This document shows, piece after piece, positions 61,076 to 64,000 of a stretch of 64,000 nucleotides of DNA; position 1 is the stretch's first letter; each line of letters starts with the position of its first letter. Position numbers and translations under genes: made by a program. The notes under the pieces are model-generated. The model was not told the origin of the DNA, searched no databases, and saw only the letters and a program-made list of their open reading frames with translations. The stretch lies in assembly GCA_033439265.1 (NCBI GenBank), contig JAVTVX010000019.1, positions 16,394,039 to 16,458,038 of the forward strand, written 5' to 3'. Source of the DNA: Dillenia suffruticosa (lineage: Eukaryota; Streptophyta; Magnoliopsida; Dilleniales; Dilleniaceae).

Positions 61076-61809
61076 CTCTGTTGAAATACTTATGTGGCTC
61101 ATGAAATGGATAAAATCCAAAATCCCTAAACCGAAATCCATTTCTCCTCTATCAATAATCCGGACCCGACCCTAACCTAATTACTCAGGTTTAAATGTTG
61201 TGACTTTTCACGTTCATTCCAAACGTTTCCCCCAAATTGAAAAATCTTAACACTGAACACCTCTTCGCAAGTTCTCTCTTTCGTATTTTTTCACCCTTCA
61301 CAATCCATCTTTTCTTTTCTCTTACCCATTCAAATGAACATCAAATGACTATGCAAATAACTATTAATGAGTTCCTCCCTATATTATTCAAAGAAACCCG
61401 AATCCATATTTTGACCATTCAAACCCTAGATCACAAACCTTAAAACAAAAAGCCCTAACCCCTTTGCAAATCTCTCCCTCTCTCTCTCTCTCTCACCTCC
61501 TTATAAAATTTTCTTTCAGACAAATTTGAATCCTTCTATCCAAATCATCCGAAGTCTCTCTATACCTTTGATCTCCCAACAAAATTGCAATCTTTTGGAG
61601 AAACATGAAGAGACCCCATTTCAGCCATAAGAACCCTACTTCACCAAAGTCTTTCAACTTCAATGAAGAGCAATCGAAGAACACACCATGACACCAAAGA
61701 CGAAAAACTCATCATGATTCAATGAAAGTAACTTCCATTCTCTTGAGAAAAGTAAGTATTTCTCTGCTAATTTCTCCAAAAGGAAATTGAATTTAGAAAG
61801 ACTTATAGA

Positions 61810-62450
61810 TTGAGAATTTTTAATAAAATCAATTTTTCATATGAAGAACACCTTTCTCACATCTTGCCAAGTTCATTGATAAATCCAAATAAATATGTCT
61901 ATGATTTCTTAGCTAGCAAATTCTATAACAATTTGGAGATGATTGATGAGACTAGAGAACATGTGATGGAAACTCACTTCTTCTTCCTTACGGGAATGGA
62001 ATCTTGCTCTTTCAAGATATATATTAAGGGGAAACAGAATGTACTTACTCCTAAAGTGATGTGCATGGTGTGTAACATAAAATGGACTCCATTTAGTGGT
62101 TGTGAAGAGTATATGAAGATGAGTCAAATTGAATGTGCAAAGATTGTGTTTAAGAATGAAAATTTAATGGATATGGATGAGGTGGATTTAAATGCCAAGA
62201 ATTTGGGAGTGCATGAGCGCATCTTTTATCTCATCATCACTTATGTTCTTAGACCTAAAGGTGTAATCACACAAACACAACCAAAGAAGATCTTTGGTTG
62301 ATGGCATGTCTAATGGATGGTAGAAACCCTGGCCTTCATTTCTTAGTTCCCTATTTTATGATTGCCACAACAAGTCCAAATTTGCAAATCTTCCATATTG
62401 TTCCGCAATCACCGATATTTTAATTGTCAACAAAATTTACTTGAAAAAGA
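61810..62450 (+). other. Env-like extra region of the SIRE-like element
   Basis: A region with the plant env-like/putative-transposon-protein pattern of this lineage: NKYVYDFLASKF, a middle part with KIYIKGKQN, and VHERIFYLIITYVLRPKG. Preceded by an untranslated-looking leader with a CT tract near 61480. The function of this region is not established in the family. It is broken together with the rest. Confidence 0.6.
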
Positions 62451-63089
62451 AGATTTACACGAAATTAAATATGAAACATGGAATTTGGGAACAATCTCTA
62501 AAAAAGGCCAAGTGGGTATGTAGGAATGGAATTTAAGAAAAGATTGATGATGAGGAAGAAAGTAGCAAGAAAAGATAAAGGGTTGAGGCAGAGCCAAGTG
62601 AACCATCTAAAGAAGATCCATCTGATGAGATTAAAACCAAACTCTTCAACTTACCCCCTCATATGGTGCTCCATCCACATCCATACCATTATTTAAAGTT
62701 ACAATGGACATGATTGGGAGTATTAGTGCATATTCAAGCCCAAATTCTTAAGATTGAAATCAAAACTCTCACATCCATGCAAGATTGACTGAATTAGAGG
62801 ACCAAAACTAGAAAATCATGACAAAACGATCTCTTTGGAATCCTTAATTTAGAAAGATCAAGGTAGTCCTTCTAGCTCTCCACAACTTGATCCTCCTATT
62901 ATCGAGTTTCATGAGCCACTTGTCTGACGGAACCTACAGCCTACTTTACTTGTAAAGTTAACAATATTTGTGAACTCTTTTAGTGTGTTTTCTTGTGCTC
63001 TAGTCTCTTCCTTTTGCAAAGTTGTATTAAACTTTTACTAATGACACAATTGAATTCTGAATTTTGCTGATGACAAAAAGGGGGAGAAG

Positions 63090-63400
63090 ACATATGTAAC
63101 ATGTGTATGGCATTGGTTTAATACATGATTTGGCTTAGTGCATGAGTGACTGTTGATTGATTGTCTTGGTTTACATTGGTTGCATTGATTAATACATGAT
63201 TTGGCTCAGTGCATGATTAATAAGGCATGTGTAACATGTGTATGGTGTTGGTTTAATACATGATTTGGCTTAATGCATGACTGACTGTTGATTGATTGTC
63301 TTGTTTACATTAGTTGCATTGGTTAATACATGATTTGGCTTAGTGAATGATTGATAGTTAATTGGTTGTCTTGGTGCTATATTAGCTGTTGATTGAATTT
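63090..63400 (+). repeat. Tandem repeat near the 3' end of the SIRE-like element
   Basis: AATACATGATTTGGCT occurs at 63120, 63191, 63255 and 63325. A longer unit of about 135 bp (CATGTGTATGG ... GATTGATTGTCTTG) occurs twice, each made of two related halves. Confidence 0.75.
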
Positions 63401-63894
63401 GTTGACCCTTAGCTATTGATCGCATCAATACTTTGGTTACACGATTGATTGGTATGGCGCATTTGTATCTCATCATATTTGTATGATCTTAGAGAATTGA
63501 ATCTACAATAGCATATAGACAAATGTAGATTGAATTGTGTAATTGCTTTGAAAATATGATTATAGGATAAATATTCACTATTCAAATAAGGTTGAAATGT
63601 GATCTCTACTGGCTTGGTCTTGAAGAAATGGAAGTATAGAGAATGGTTGTAAACTGTAGTTGCATTTAGAGAAAAATGGAGAGAATAATAGAGTGTCAAT
63701 GAACCATATTATAAAATTGGGTACATATAACATAAAATGCACATTTCAAAGGGAAGTTGAGAATTGAAGCTAAATCTAGACATTTCAAAGCTTGAGTTGG
63801 TATGACATTGGCTGAGGGGGAGTATTTTGAGATTTTTCAAACAATTTTAACAATTACTTTAAATTAGATTTTATCATCATAAAAAAAGGGAGGT

Positions 63895-64000
63895 TGTTGA
63901 GTAAAATAAATTTTGATAATAATTAGAAGTAATAAAAGTTAACTTTGGATAATTAATTAGGGTTTGAAAGAAATAAGATTATTAAAATTGAATTTTATAT
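63895..64000 (+). repeat. Start of the 3' LTR of the SIRE-like element
   Basis: TGTTGAGTAAAATAAATTTT matches the beginning of the 5' LTR at 55009 and continues in step to the window end. Confidence 0.85.

Larger units (their letters stand above)
55009..64000 (+). mobile_element. Ty1/copia LTR retrotransposon, SIRE/Maximus-like, broken, right end off the window
   Basis: Parts in order: 5' LTR, initiator tRNA-Met primer site, gag (about 56610-58300) with a CX2CX4HX4C knuckle (CYECKKLGHIKANC near 57460) and a coiled-coil-rich stretch, a protease region with a DSG motif near 58545, reverse transcriptase (about 59050-59600), RNase H (about 59940-60330), a noncoding stretch full of short repeats, an extra env-like region (about 61810-62450), a tandem repeat, a purine-rich tract (AAAAAAAGGGAGG near 63885) and the start of the 3' LTR. 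The extra region and the word GATGACAAAAAGGGGGAGA before the repeats are typical of the SIRE group. It is broken, with many breaks. The lineage is inferred from layout. Confidence 0.88.

Noticed and set aside
63090-63400. A CRISPR-like array
   Set aside because: The repeats are long, degenerate and nested in a plant retrotransposon; spacing comes from a tandem duplication.

Overview
The window looks like a transposon-rich, AT-rich intergenic stretch of a flowering-plant nuclear genome. The evidence is several plant-type LTR retrotransposon lineages (Tekay-like and Athila/Tat-like Ty3/gypsy, SIRE/Maximus-like Ty1/copia), a RICESLEEPER-type hAT transposon, tRNA-derived SINEs, many GA/CT microsatellites, and intron and promoter signals of plant type. 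I cannot name the species. No ordinary multi-exon host gene is visible. The only good host-gene candidates are two paralogous copies of a 103-residue protein.

Layout. 1-9156: a broken Tekay-type Ty3/gypsy element whose left LTR runs off the window. 9157-11642: AT-rich spacer holding an 84-bp tRNA-like retroposon with a perfect 14-bp target duplication. 11651-16404: a nearly complete hAT transposon with a perfect 8-bp target duplication and a transposase frame on the minus strand broken by one stop codon. 16413-20617: AT-rich spacer. 20618-21354: a small TRIM-like LTR element, followed by a decayed tRNA-Ala. 21600-33269: an old minus-strand Ty3/gypsy remnant, split by a 6.4-kb Athila-like element (24114-30530) with a 5-bp target duplication.

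34480-49903: a local segmental duplication in three copies (A 34480-38340, A' 40760-42672, A'' 46070-49903). A and A'' each carry one copy of the 103-residue gene; A' has no gene. SINEs and a tRNA-like retroposon are present in one copy and absent at the matching place in another, so the duplication is older than these insertions. Between the copies lie a CACTA-like element full of CGACGG-type repeats (about 38605-40024), a broken Tat-like gag piece (43230-44424) and LTR fragments. 49905-55008: AT-rich spacer with two SINEs that have perfect target duplications. 55009 to the window end: a broken SIRE/Maximus-like copia element with an extra env-like region and dense arrays of a short word close to AAGTCGYCTT.

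The genes do not form a pathway. The window records nested and successive insertion of mobile elements around a small duplicated gene. The most interesting signals are the SINE presence/absence between paralogous blocks, the constrained small-gene pair with mirrored CT/GA tracts around its promoter, the hAT element with palindromic subterminal arrays, and the unexplained motif arrays in the copia element. Comparisons are by eye. Identity percentages are rough.
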